Both the position numbers and the translations under genes were made by a program. Positions 6,791 to 14,242 of a stretch of 64,000 nt of DNA are shown one piece after another. Each line of letters opens with the position of its first letter. The stretch's first letter is position 1. Where the stretch lies: NCBI GenBank assembly GCA_025062325.1, contig JANXAL010000015.1, positions 1 through 64,000 on the forward strand, read 5' to 3'. The DNA comes from Roseiflexus sp. (lineage in GTDB: Bacteria; Chloroflexota; Chloroflexia; Chloroflexales; Roseiflexaceae). Below the pieces are notes generated by a model that searched no databases, was not told the DNA's origin, and saw only the letters and a list, made by a program, of their open reading frames with translations.

Positions 6791-9642
6791 TGAGCGAGAG
6801 TGAACCGCAATCCGCAGCGCCATCACTGGCGCGAGACATCGCAGATGGCGCTGCGCGGCTGGCGGCGCGCCAGGCGGCAAAGCGCGCACTTGCAGCAGGC
6901 GGCAAGGCAGCCCTGAAGATTGGCGCCGTGGCCAGCGGCAAGGTCATCCTCATTGCAGCGCTGGTCGTTCTGGCAATCGTTCTGATCTGTGGTCTGGCAC
7001 TGGTGATCGCGGGCGCGCTTGGCACGATCTTTCAACACACAGCGCTCCCCTGGCCTGTGGCGCCGGACGTGCAACCCGACGGAACCTACCGCGCAGGCGG
7101 GTGGGCTATCTCCAGTCGCTTCGGCTGGCGCACGCATCCGGTCACTGGCCAGCCAGAGTTCCACGACGGCATCGACATTATCAGCCCGACTGGCGCGTGT
7201 CCCTTTGCGTATCGCTGTCTGCTCCCTGCCATGGTCGATGGTGTGGTCACCTATGTGGGGTGGGACGTGAACGGTGGACGCCATCCCGACCAGGAAGGCG
7301 GCGGGCAAATTATTGTGGTCGAAAGCAGCCGCGGCGCCTATCAGACGATCTATGCTCACCTGGAACCGTATCGTCTGCACGTGCAACTGCAAGGGCGGAT
7401 CATCGATGAGTACGGTCGTTACGACGAGTATGCCGATTACCAGCCGATCGGCGCCGGTGAACTCGTTCCCGACGTTGCCGACGGATCGATTGCTATCTCG
7501 TGTCAGGGCGATATGCCAACGTTTGCGCCGACGCGCAGCGGCGCGACGATCACGTTTCTCTACGACCGCCCCGCTAACTGTCGAACCACAGTGACGTGGG
7601 GGAAGCGCGGCGACGGCTGGCGCGGCTGGATCGCCGACGATCCGCCCGCAAACGCGCAGGGACAGGCGACGCTACGCTGGCAGACGCCGCTCCATGGCTC
7701 ACGCGGTGATCGCCGCGCCGGTGATGTGGCATTGCGCTTCCGCGCTCACCTCGTGCCGCCGCCACCCCCACCAACCCCGACCTCGATGCCGGTTGCACTA
7801 ACACCAGCAGCACATGCGCCCAGAATGACGCGGATGGTCCAGGCAGCGCAACCGGATGATCTGAACAGAAATCGGGACAGCCAAGCCTCGGCATGCCACT
7901 TGACCGGCGATGGCGGGCGCTGTGTGTGGCGGTTGGCGGATATTCCGGTTGCGCCTCGTCAGGACGCCTTCTGGAATAGGGGGTATGGAATGGGAAGTCT
8001 GCAACGCGCGTCTCACGCGACGTCTTTTGCTGCCCACGGCATTTCATCCTCCTCCAGTCCGACGCCGCAGCACAGCGCCCCATCATTTCTTTCCGCCAGC
8101 ATGAGCACGGTTGGATCCTACCAACTGCCGGTTGGCGGGCGCCGCCGGATTGCGTTTGTTGGCATAAGCAGCAACTGGCCCCTCGTCATCGAAGCGGATG
8201 CGGGCGAGCATCTGACTGTGCTGGACGTGACCCACGTCTCTAGCGGCGTGCAATGCTCATCGACCGCGCGCAGCGTGCGTTGCGATGCGCACGGACCGCA
8301 GGCGTTCTCGGTCGAGTTCGTGGTAGAGGTGCGCGCTAGCGCGCCGATGAACAGCATCCAGACCTTGCACGGCACGGTCCGTTCGCCGGTGCGCCAGACC
8401 ACCGCGACGCTTAACCTTCTTATCGATCCCTATGCCGTTACTCCCGGACCCTGGCCCCCGCCGACCCCCTTCCCCACAGCGACGCTGGCGCCGTATCCGC
8501 CGCCAGCGATTGCGACGGTTCCACCTCTTCCGCCGGAGATTATTCTCCCGGGGGTGACACCCATAGCCGGACCTCCGCCAGGACCGGGACAGGGACCAGG
8601 GCAATCGCCGCTGGCATGCCGACCGCAGGCGCTCGTGCCGTTGCCAGGTGTTATCAACGCCGCAGGAAACACAGCGAATATGGCGCTAGCGGAAGATGCA
8701 GCGCGCAGTTTTGCCGCTGTGCGCGCCGAGATCGCTATGGCAACCGGGCAGGACCCGCTGGCGCGCCTGGCGGATGCGCTGCGCACGCCGGAGTTTCGCT
8801 CGAGCAAGCCGGGGGTGGCGCTGATGTCGTGGCATATGACGGGAAGAGCAATTGATGTGGACACCAGCTTTCCCTGGCGACGGCTGCGCGACGGTCGAAT
8901 GTGGCGACTGTATATCAACACGACCGATATAACTGCCATCTTTGAGCGCCACGGCTGGAACCGCATTCCAGATCGCGCCGATTCACAGGAGTGGTGGCAC
9001 TATGAATATCACCCGAATGGCATTAGTTGGGCAAGCGCTATGCGCGAAGTCTGGCCCCTCCAGCGTTTGCAGGCAGCGTTTCCACAGATCAACTGGATCA
9101 GCGTTGGTTGTCAGCCGATGTCGCCGGATGGCGCCACGCCGCCACCCAGTGACACGCATGAACGCTGTGTGGCGGGCGCCCCCGCGTTTGCGCATGCCGT
9201 CGAAGCATTACCCGGCTGCGGTCCGCCAGTGCGTCTAGGGGATCGGGTGTATCAACTGGAGTCACCGTTGGGATTCGTCGGACTGACCGGGCAAACAACT
9301 GGACCGCACCTGCACCTGGGCGTGCGGCAGCGCGGATATGCAGGCGATTTCCCGATGATCAATGTCTGCACGCCGGAGTGGTTGCAGGGCATTCAGCCAT
9401 TGCCCGGCACGAACTGCTGGACGGACATGGTCGATCCGCTGGCATTCCTGCCGCTAGCGCCGCCGGACAATCTCGCTGGGCTGCCGGAGGGCGCTCCATA
9501 CCAGTTGCCGCCGCCAGATTATCCCGGTTCGCTCTACCGTGATCCGCGTCCTGGCGAACCACCAGTCGGTCAGTACTGGTCGCCCGACGCCGACGGCGGA
9601 CGGTATGGCGGCGGTAATCCGGGGCGGTCAGCATCACGGTGA
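6790..9642 (+). CDS. Peptidoglycan hydrolase: M23 peptidase with nested M15 (VanY-like) peptidase
   Basis: 950-aa cell-wall hydrolase, probably the VirB1-like enzyme that opens peptidoglycan for the machine. A transmembrane helix lies near residues 50-80. The M23 (LytM) domain is split. The first half holds HDGID (H125, D129) and YAHL (H190). The second half, from about residue 800, holds GPHLHLGV (H840, H842). Between them are beta-rich and Pro-rich segments and a D,D-carboxypeptidase of family M15: WHMTGRAIDVD (H682, D689) and EWWHYEYH (E734, H737). All zinc ligands of both enzymes are visible, so both may be active. The ATG overlaps the upstream stop. A Pro/Gly-rich tail follows the second M23 half. 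Confidence 0.85.
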   Translation: MSESEPQSAAPSLARDIADGAARLAARQAAKRALAAGGKAALKIGAVASGKVILIAALVVLAIVLICGLALVIAGALGTIFQHTALPWPVAPDVQPDGTYRAGGWAISSRFGWRTHPVTGQPEFHDGIDIISPTGACPFAYRCLLPAMVDGVVTYVGWDVNGGRHPDQEGGGQIIVVESSRGAYQTIYAHLEPYRLHVQLQGRIIDEYGRYDEYADYQPIGAGELVPDVADGSIAISCQGDMPTFAPTRSGATITFLYDRPANCRTTVTWGKRGDGWRGWIADDPPANAQGQATLRWQTPLHGSRGDRRAGDVALRFRAHLVPPPPPPTPTSMPVALTPAAHAPRMTRMVQAAQPDDLNRNRDSQASACHLTGDGGRCVWRLADIPVAPRQDAFWNRGYGMGSLQRASHATSFAAHGISSSSSPTPQHSAPSFLSASMSTVGSYQLPVGGRRRIAFVGISSNWPLVIEADAGEHLTVLDVTHVSSGVQCSSTARSVRCDAHGPQAFSVEFVVEVRASAPMNSIQTLHGTVRSPVRQTTATLNLLIDPYAVTPGPWPPPTPFPTATLAPYPPPAIATVPPLPPEIILPGVTPIAGPPPGPGQGPGQSPLACRPQALVPLPGVINAAGNTANMALAEDAARSFAAVRAEIAMATGQDPLARLADALRTPEFRSSKPGVALMSWHMTGRAIDVDTSFPWRRLRDGRMWRLYINTTDITAIFERHGWNRIPDRADSQEWWHYEYHPNGISWASAMREVWPLQRLQAAFPQINWISVGCQPMSPDGATPPPSDTHERCVAGAPAFAHAVEALPGCGPPVRLGDRVYQLESPLGFVGLTGQTTGPHLHLGVRQRGYAGDFPMINVCTPEWLQGIQPLPGTNCWTDMVDPLAFLPLAPPDNLAGLPEGAPYQLPPPDYPGSLYRDPRPGEPPVGQYWSPDADGGRYGGGNPGRSASR

Positions 9643-9708
9643 TCGCTCCCACATGAACCAGACCTGTCATCGAACATTCTCCTCTGCAATCTGAAAGGAG
9701 CTGGCACA

Positions 9709-10008
9709 ATGGAACCCATCATTTCAACTGTCGGTACAGCAGTGTCATCCATCCCTGCCGATCTGCTGCATCCCCTCGCTGATCCCCCGAAGTTCGACGG
9801 TTTGTTCAAGGCGTTGTTCGAGTGGCTGAAAAATATCATCACCGTCGCTGGCGGCTTCTTCCTGCTGATCGACATGGCGAAGCACATTTTCTCATCCCCG
9901 CGCGACCTGCGTGGTGCAGGCATCGATCTGGCAGTGTTCATCATCCTGCTAGTCGTTGCCAATCAGTCGTCAAGCATCGTTGCGTGGGCCATGGGGCTGA
10001 CCGGATAG
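9709..10008 (+). CDS. Small two-helix membrane protein (VirB2-like position)
   Basis: 99-aa protein with two hydrophobic helices, near residues 42-58 and 73-95, joined by a short basic loop (KHIFSSPRDLRGAG). The size and hairpin shape resemble VirB2/TrbC pilins or the small membrane subunits of Gram-positive type IV systems. No pilin-type cleavage site is obvious. AAAGGAG lies about 10 nt before the ATG. It lies 66 nt downstream of the hydrolase gene and 19 nt before the next gene. Function is inferred from position only. Confidence 0.5.
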   Translation: MEPIISTVGTAVSSIPADLLHPLADPPKFDGLFKALFEWLKNIITVAGGFFLLIDMAKHIFSSPRDLRGAGIDLAVFIILLVVANQSSSIVAWAMGLTG

Positions 10009-10027
10009 CCCGGAGAGGAGGAGCGAC

Positions 10028-10417
10028 GTGAGTGATTTCCTGAGCGTGGTTATGCCGCGTCGGTTGCGGTTGCACGCATCGGTGCAGATTGCCGGAATGC
10101 GCATGCCAGCGCGTGCGTTCCTGATGATTGTCGGTGTCGCGGCGATTGGAGGAATCGCCATCTCGCTCGGCGCCGAGATTGAACGCACAATCTGGATAAG
10201 CGGCGGACTGATTGTCGTTGGTCTAGCGATGCTGGAAGGGCGCGTTTGGGGACGGTCGTCCCGCGACGCTGTTGGCATTGTGTGGCGGCACCTGAACCGA
10301 CCGAAGCGCCTGCGCATGGGTCAGTTGCGAGTGACTCTTCCGACCGAAGAACGCTTGGCGCCAGCGCTGGCGCTTCAACCGCCGCGCTGGCAGCGCAGGG
10401 AGGATTCCCATGAGTGA
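10028..10417 (+). CDS. VirB3/PrgI/TcpE-like small membrane protein
   Basis: 129-aa protein with a short N-terminal cytoplasmic part, two adjacent transmembrane helices (about residues 29-50 and 54-70) and a basic C-terminal tail. VirB3, PrgI and TcpE proteins have this topology and are usually encoded directly before VirB4, as here (a VirB4 N-domain-like gene and then the VirB4 ATPase follow). It starts with GTG after GGAGAGGAGG. The stop overlaps the next gene by 8 nt, suggesting coupled translation. Homology is weak by eye; the call rests on topology and order. Confidence 0.52.
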   Translation: MSDFLSVVMPRRLRLHASVQIAGMRMPARAFLMIVGVAAIGGIAISLGAEIERTIWISGGLIVVGLAMLEGRVWGRSSRDAVGIVWRHLNRPKRLRMGQLRVTLPTEERLAPALALQPPRWQRREDSHE

Positions 10418-11081
10418 CAACGAACTGCGCGCTGCAATCCCGCAACGTATCGTGCGCGGCGCCATCCTGCGCTCCGACGGACGCGCCGTCGGACTGGTCG
10501 GCGGTGGCGCGCCTGCGTGGGATTTGCGCTCGCGCGAAAGCCGGGCGCGCCTGGCAGAGACGTATCACCGCATTCTGCTGGCGCAGGACTCACCGGTGGA
10601 TATATATATCGTTGACGGACCGCCCGATCTGGAACGAGAACTAACCGAACTCTATCGGCGTAGCAGTCAGTCGGCCCATCCGACATTGACCGCCATTCTT
10701 GACGAGATCGCGGAGTATCTGGAGGAGTGCGCCAGCGCAACGGTTAGCCGTCATCGACAGACAATCTGGGCAGTCGCCGGTCGCGAACCATCGGCGCTTC
10801 CGGCTAGCGCCAGAAACTGGCTGTCGGGATCATTCCGAAGCGCGAACGGCGCCGTCCCACTGATACGCGACACCCCACTGCTGGCGGAGGCGGTCGAACG
10901 GGCGCGGCGGCTGGCAGATGCGCTGGCATCGCTCGGCGGAACGCCTCCGCCCCGCCTGCTCGAAGCCGAAGAGATCGCACGACTGTGGTTTCGCCTGATC
11001 GATCCGGTGCGTGCATCGCGCTACCCGTTGCAGGGCGCCCTACTCGAGCGAATCCGTCTGATCGTGAACGCGAGTCGATGA
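10410..11081 (+). CDS. Protein resembling a detached VirB4 N-terminal domain
   Basis: 223-aa soluble protein without membrane segments. Its N-terminal half (IPQRIVRGAILRSDGRAVGL, then ...ETYHRILLAQDSPVDIYIVD) follows the pattern of the N-terminal domain of VirB4/TraC ATPases: a strand, 'DG' and a strand, then a helix, then a strand ending in 'piqiyv'. The ATPase gene 12 nt downstream begins close to the next VirB4 segment. I therefore read this as a VirB4 split over two genes, or a separate adaptor derived from that domain. Start overlaps the upstream gene. No other motif is recognised. Confidence 0.45.
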   Translation: MSDNELRAAIPQRIVRGAILRSDGRAVGLVGGGAPAWDLRSRESRARLAETYHRILLAQDSPVDIYIVDGPPDLERELTELYRRSSQSAHPTLTAILDEIAEYLEECASATVSRHRQTIWAVAGREPSALPASARNWLSGSFRSANGAVPLIRDTPLLAEAVERARRLADALASLGGTPPPRLLEAEEIARLWFRLIDPVRASRYPLQGALLERIRLIVNASR

Positions 11082-11093
11082 AAGCGAGGCTGT

Positions 11094-12947
11094 ATGTCGC
11101 TACGAGACGCTCTCTCCCGGCCGATTATTGAGCCGATACGCCGCCGCACGGCTGATGTGACGTTCTTTACCGGCGCCACAACGCTACCGACACTGCTAGC
11201 GCCCGACGGGATCGACAGGCGCTGGAGTCATATGGTGCAGGTGGGCGACTCGTTTATCACCGCGCTGGAGGTGCGCGCATTCCCGCCAGCGCTTGCGCTG
11301 GCGTGGCTCGATGATCCGGCGTTAGGTCTGGATGGCGCGGGCATCACGGTGCATCAGCACCTGGTTCCTATCCCCGACGCGCTCGCCCGTCGCTGGCTGG
11401 CGCGCAGCGAAGATGCGGCGCTTGGCACGCTGGCTGGCGACGCACAGGCGGGCACGCACTTCGACGCCGAAGCGCAGCAAGGCATTGAAGCAGCAGCAGC
11501 GCTGCGCCACGATCTGACCGCCGGAACAGATCGTTTATTCCAGATAGCGATCACAATCACGGTTGCAGCGGCCACTCCCGAGGAACTGGCAGCGCGCGTC
11601 GACCGGGTACGGCTTGCTGCCGCCCAGCGGGGCATCCTGCTGGGCAGTATGCAATTTCAACAGTGGGAAGGGTATCTCGATGCCCTGCCGCTGGGACGAA
11701 CCCCCGCCGGACTGTTGCACGACGCCAGCGGGCGCGCCGCTGCGATGGGCATGCCCACAGCGTCGCCAGGCCTGACGCGGCGCGGCGGTTTGCCGATTGT
11801 CTGGGGAGAACACCCGCGCAGCGGCGCGCCCGTCGTGTATGATCGCTGGCAGGCGACCAATCCGCATATGCTCATTGTCGCTGAGTCGGGGAGCGGTAAA
11901 ACGTACACCATGGGCGGGTTGCTGGCGCAAGAACTGGCGCTCGGCGAGGATGCGCTGCTCATTCTCGACCCGAAGCGTCAGGAGTATCGCGCACTGACGA
12001 TGGCGCTTGGCGGAGCGTACATTTCGCTCTCAAGCCGCGCCGGGTACCACATCAATCCGCTGGAACTGCCGCCGCTCGCGCCCGAACGTGCGCGCACCGT
12101 TGCAGCCCTGGAAGAAGACCTGCTGGCGCAGCGGATCAGTGTCATCAAGGCCTTGATCACCCGCGAGCTGAAGGCACAGGGCACCCATGTCGATGCAACC
12201 GGCGCAGCCGCGATCCAGGACGCCATTGCCGCAGCCTATGCTGCACGCGGCATCAGCAGCGATCCGCGCACATTCATGCAGCCAATGCCGACCTTTAGCG
12301 ACGTGCAGCAGCGCCTGGCGGAGATTGCGCCCGACCTGGCGCGCGCAATGGCGCTGTTCACGCGCGGCATTATCGGTGATCTGTTCAACCATCCGTCGAA
12401 TGTGCCGACCGATAACCCGTTGCTGGCGATCGATCTCTGGACATTGCTCCAGAGCAACGACGAAACCCTGGCGCGCCTCTTGCCGGTAATCGTGATGGAT
12501 TTTTTCGTCACCACTGCGATCAATCGTCCGACTGGGCGACGCAGCCACCTGGTGCTCGACGAGGCGCACGCGCTGCTGCACTCGGAAGCGGGCGCCCGCA
12601 CCCTGCAGATGATATTCCGCATCGGGCGCAGCCTTCAGTTCAAAGCAACCGTTATCACTCAGAGCCTCGACGATCTGGACGAGAGTGAACAAACGCGCGT
12701 GTTACTGGAAAATGCGCGCACCAAACTCATTCTGGGGCTGAACCAGGACTCAGATGCGGTCAACCGGGCAGCCGCCATTTTACGGCTGAACGATGAGGAA
12801 GCGGCGTATCTGGCGACATGCCGGATCGAGCGCGGCATCGGCGCAACGGCGTTGCTGCTGGCTGATGGGGAACGCACGCCACTGTTCATTCCACGATGGC
12901 CCGACGCAATCCATCGGATTGTGACCGGCGCAGGGAGCGAGCGATGA
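11094..12947 (+). CDS. VirB4/TraG-type type IV secretion ATPase
   Basis: 617-aa ATPase of the HerA/VirB4 superfamily that energises type IV secretion or conjugation machines at the cytoplasmic membrane. Walker A ESGSGKT is at residues 264-270 and Walker B HLVLDEAH has D489-E490. The motif LILDPKRQEY, typical of VirB4/TraC, lies between them. The C-terminal ARTKLILGLNQDSDAVNRAA also fits. The first 240 residues are the usual non-ATPase part, shorter than in full VirB4; the missing piece may be the upstream 223-aa protein. The stop overlaps the next ATG (ATGA). Confidence 0.88.
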   Translation: MSLRDALSRPIIEPIRRRTADVTFFTGATTLPTLLAPDGIDRRWSHMVQVGDSFITALEVRAFPPALALAWLDDPALGLDGAGITVHQHLVPIPDALARRWLARSEDAALGTLAGDAQAGTHFDAEAQQGIEAAAALRHDLTAGTDRLFQIAITITVAAATPEELAARVDRVRLAAAQRGILLGSMQFQQWEGYLDALPLGRTPAGLLHDASGRAAAMGMPTASPGLTRRGGLPIVWGEHPRSGAPVVYDRWQATNPHMLIVAESGSGKTYTMGGLLAQELALGEDALLILDPKRQEYRALTMALGGAYISLSSRAGYHINPLELPPLAPERARTVAALEEDLLAQRISVIKALITRELKAQGTHVDATGAAAIQDAIAAAYAARGISSDPRTFMQPMPTFSDVQQRLAEIAPDLARAMALFTRGIIGDLFNHPSNVPTDNPLLAIDLWTLLQSNDETLARLLPVIVMDFFVTTAINRPTGRRSHLVLDEAHALLHSEAGARTLQMIFRIGRSLQFKATVITQSLDDLDESEQTRVLLENARTKLILGLNQDSDAVNRAAAILRLNDEEAAYLATCRIERGIGATALLLADGERTPLFIPRWPDAIHRIVTGAGSER

Positions 12948-14242
12948 TTATTGCCGGGTATCGTATCAATCTGGACGCGCTGCTGGCGCGCGTCGTTTAT
13001 CGCTGGCATTGGAAGATCGCGCTCGCTGTAGTTGCCGCCGGAGCACTGATCGGCATTGCGAGCGGTGTCATTCCTCCCTTCTGGCGCGGTCGCGCTAACC
13101 TCCAGGTGCGGGCTGCGCCAGAGGCGCGCATCACAATTGATGGACGCCCCTGGAGTGGCGACGTGTATGCGGGCGAGCATACCGTCGCTGCGACTCTGCC
13201 GGATGGACGACGCTCCTGGGTGCGCCTGACGCTGCAACCGGGAGAAACGGTCGCGCTCGATCTTCCGCCTGGACTGCTGCTGCCAAAGACGCATCGGGTG
13301 CCGTCCGCCGCTCCCGGCATGCGGCTCACAGCAATCTGGCGCGCCGGTGACTCGTGGCGCGTGCAAAGCGTTGCTCCGCCGCCTGTGGAGACCAGTGCAA
13401 AAGACGCCGGGGAGGATATGCCGGCAACACACACTATTGCTATTGGTACGTCAGGGATCGAGCGATTGACCACGATCGACGCCTACCGCGGGCGCGCTGA
13501 TGTGCTGACCGTCGATGGCACACGCTACGAGGCGGCGTATGAGCCGGCTCAGCCGGGCAGCCGCCAGGAGAGCAGGATTATCGTGCGCGGCTGGGAGCAT
13601 ATGACTGTCACGGTTGTCGGGGATGTATCACTCGTGAGATTTGCGCCGGACGGTCAGGCGCTGTTGCTGGCGGAACGCACAGTGGCTGGCGAACACGTCC
13701 GGTACCTCACGCCAGATGCGTCGCCAGTCGCAGTCGTTGCGCTTCCCGGCGAGATCACTGGGGTTGCCTGGCATCCGTCGGGTAACGCAGTGCTGATCGC
13801 CAGTCGCGACGGCACGCGACGCGCTCTGACCCTGGCGCGCCTGCGTCCAACGCCGGTTGCAGCGGTCGTTGCCGAGCCTGCCGCCGACGGATTGCCCCCT
13901 TATGCCTGGAGCAGCAATGAGCTGGTATGGATTACGCCAGACGACGCGGGAAGACCACAGATGTGGCGCGCCAGCCTCGACACACTGCTTCCCGAACGCC
14001 AGATGCCGCTTGAGGCGCGGGCAATCATGCGACTGGCGGATGGTACGCTTCGCGTTGTGTTGCTCCGGGATGGTGAAGTCATCATTGGTCGTCTGGACGG
14101 TGAACGGTTCATCGGCGAAACGACGATAGCAGGAGTGCCAGCGCGCGCAGACCTGGCTGGCGAATGGTATGGGAACGAGCTGCTGCTCCGAAGCGGGAAT
14201 GACGCCTGGTTGATCACCATCGTAGAAGGAGAAGGCAGATGA
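12944..14242 (+). CDS. Membrane-anchored PEGA plus beta-propeller-like protein
   Basis: 432-aa protein whose ATG at 12944 overlaps the VirB4 stop; a longer frame from 12896 is a shadow. A cytoplasmic start is followed by one helix (about residues 28-48), a PEGA-like surface domain (about 55-105, with ITIDGRPW and AGEHTVAATLPDG) and a region with TolB/WD40-like repeats (FAPDGQALLLA, WHPSGNAVLIASRDG). It is probably extracytoplasmic and may bind cell-wall material or another surface part of the machine. Not a known VirB subunit. The next gene overlaps by ATGA. Confidence 0.62.
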   Translation: MIIAGYRINLDALLARVVYRWHWKIALAVVAAGALIGIASGVIPPFWRGRANLQVRAAPEARITIDGRPWSGDVYAGEHTVAATLPDGRRSWVRLTLQPGETVALDLPPGLLLPKTHRVPSAAPGMRLTAIWRAGDSWRVQSVAPPPVETSAKDAGEDMPATHTIAIGTSGIERLTTIDAYRGRADVLTVDGTRYEAAYEPAQPGSRQESRIIVRGWEHMTVTVVGDVSLVRFAPDGQALLLAERTVAGEHVRYLTPDASPVAVVALPGEITGVAWHPSGNAVLIASRDGTRRALTLARLRPTPVAAVVAEPAADGLPPYAWSSNELVWITPDDAGRPQMWRASLDTLLPERQMPLEARAIMRLADGTLRVVLLRDGEVIIGRLDGERFIGETTIAGVPARADLAGEWYGNELLLRSGNDAWLITIVEGEGR

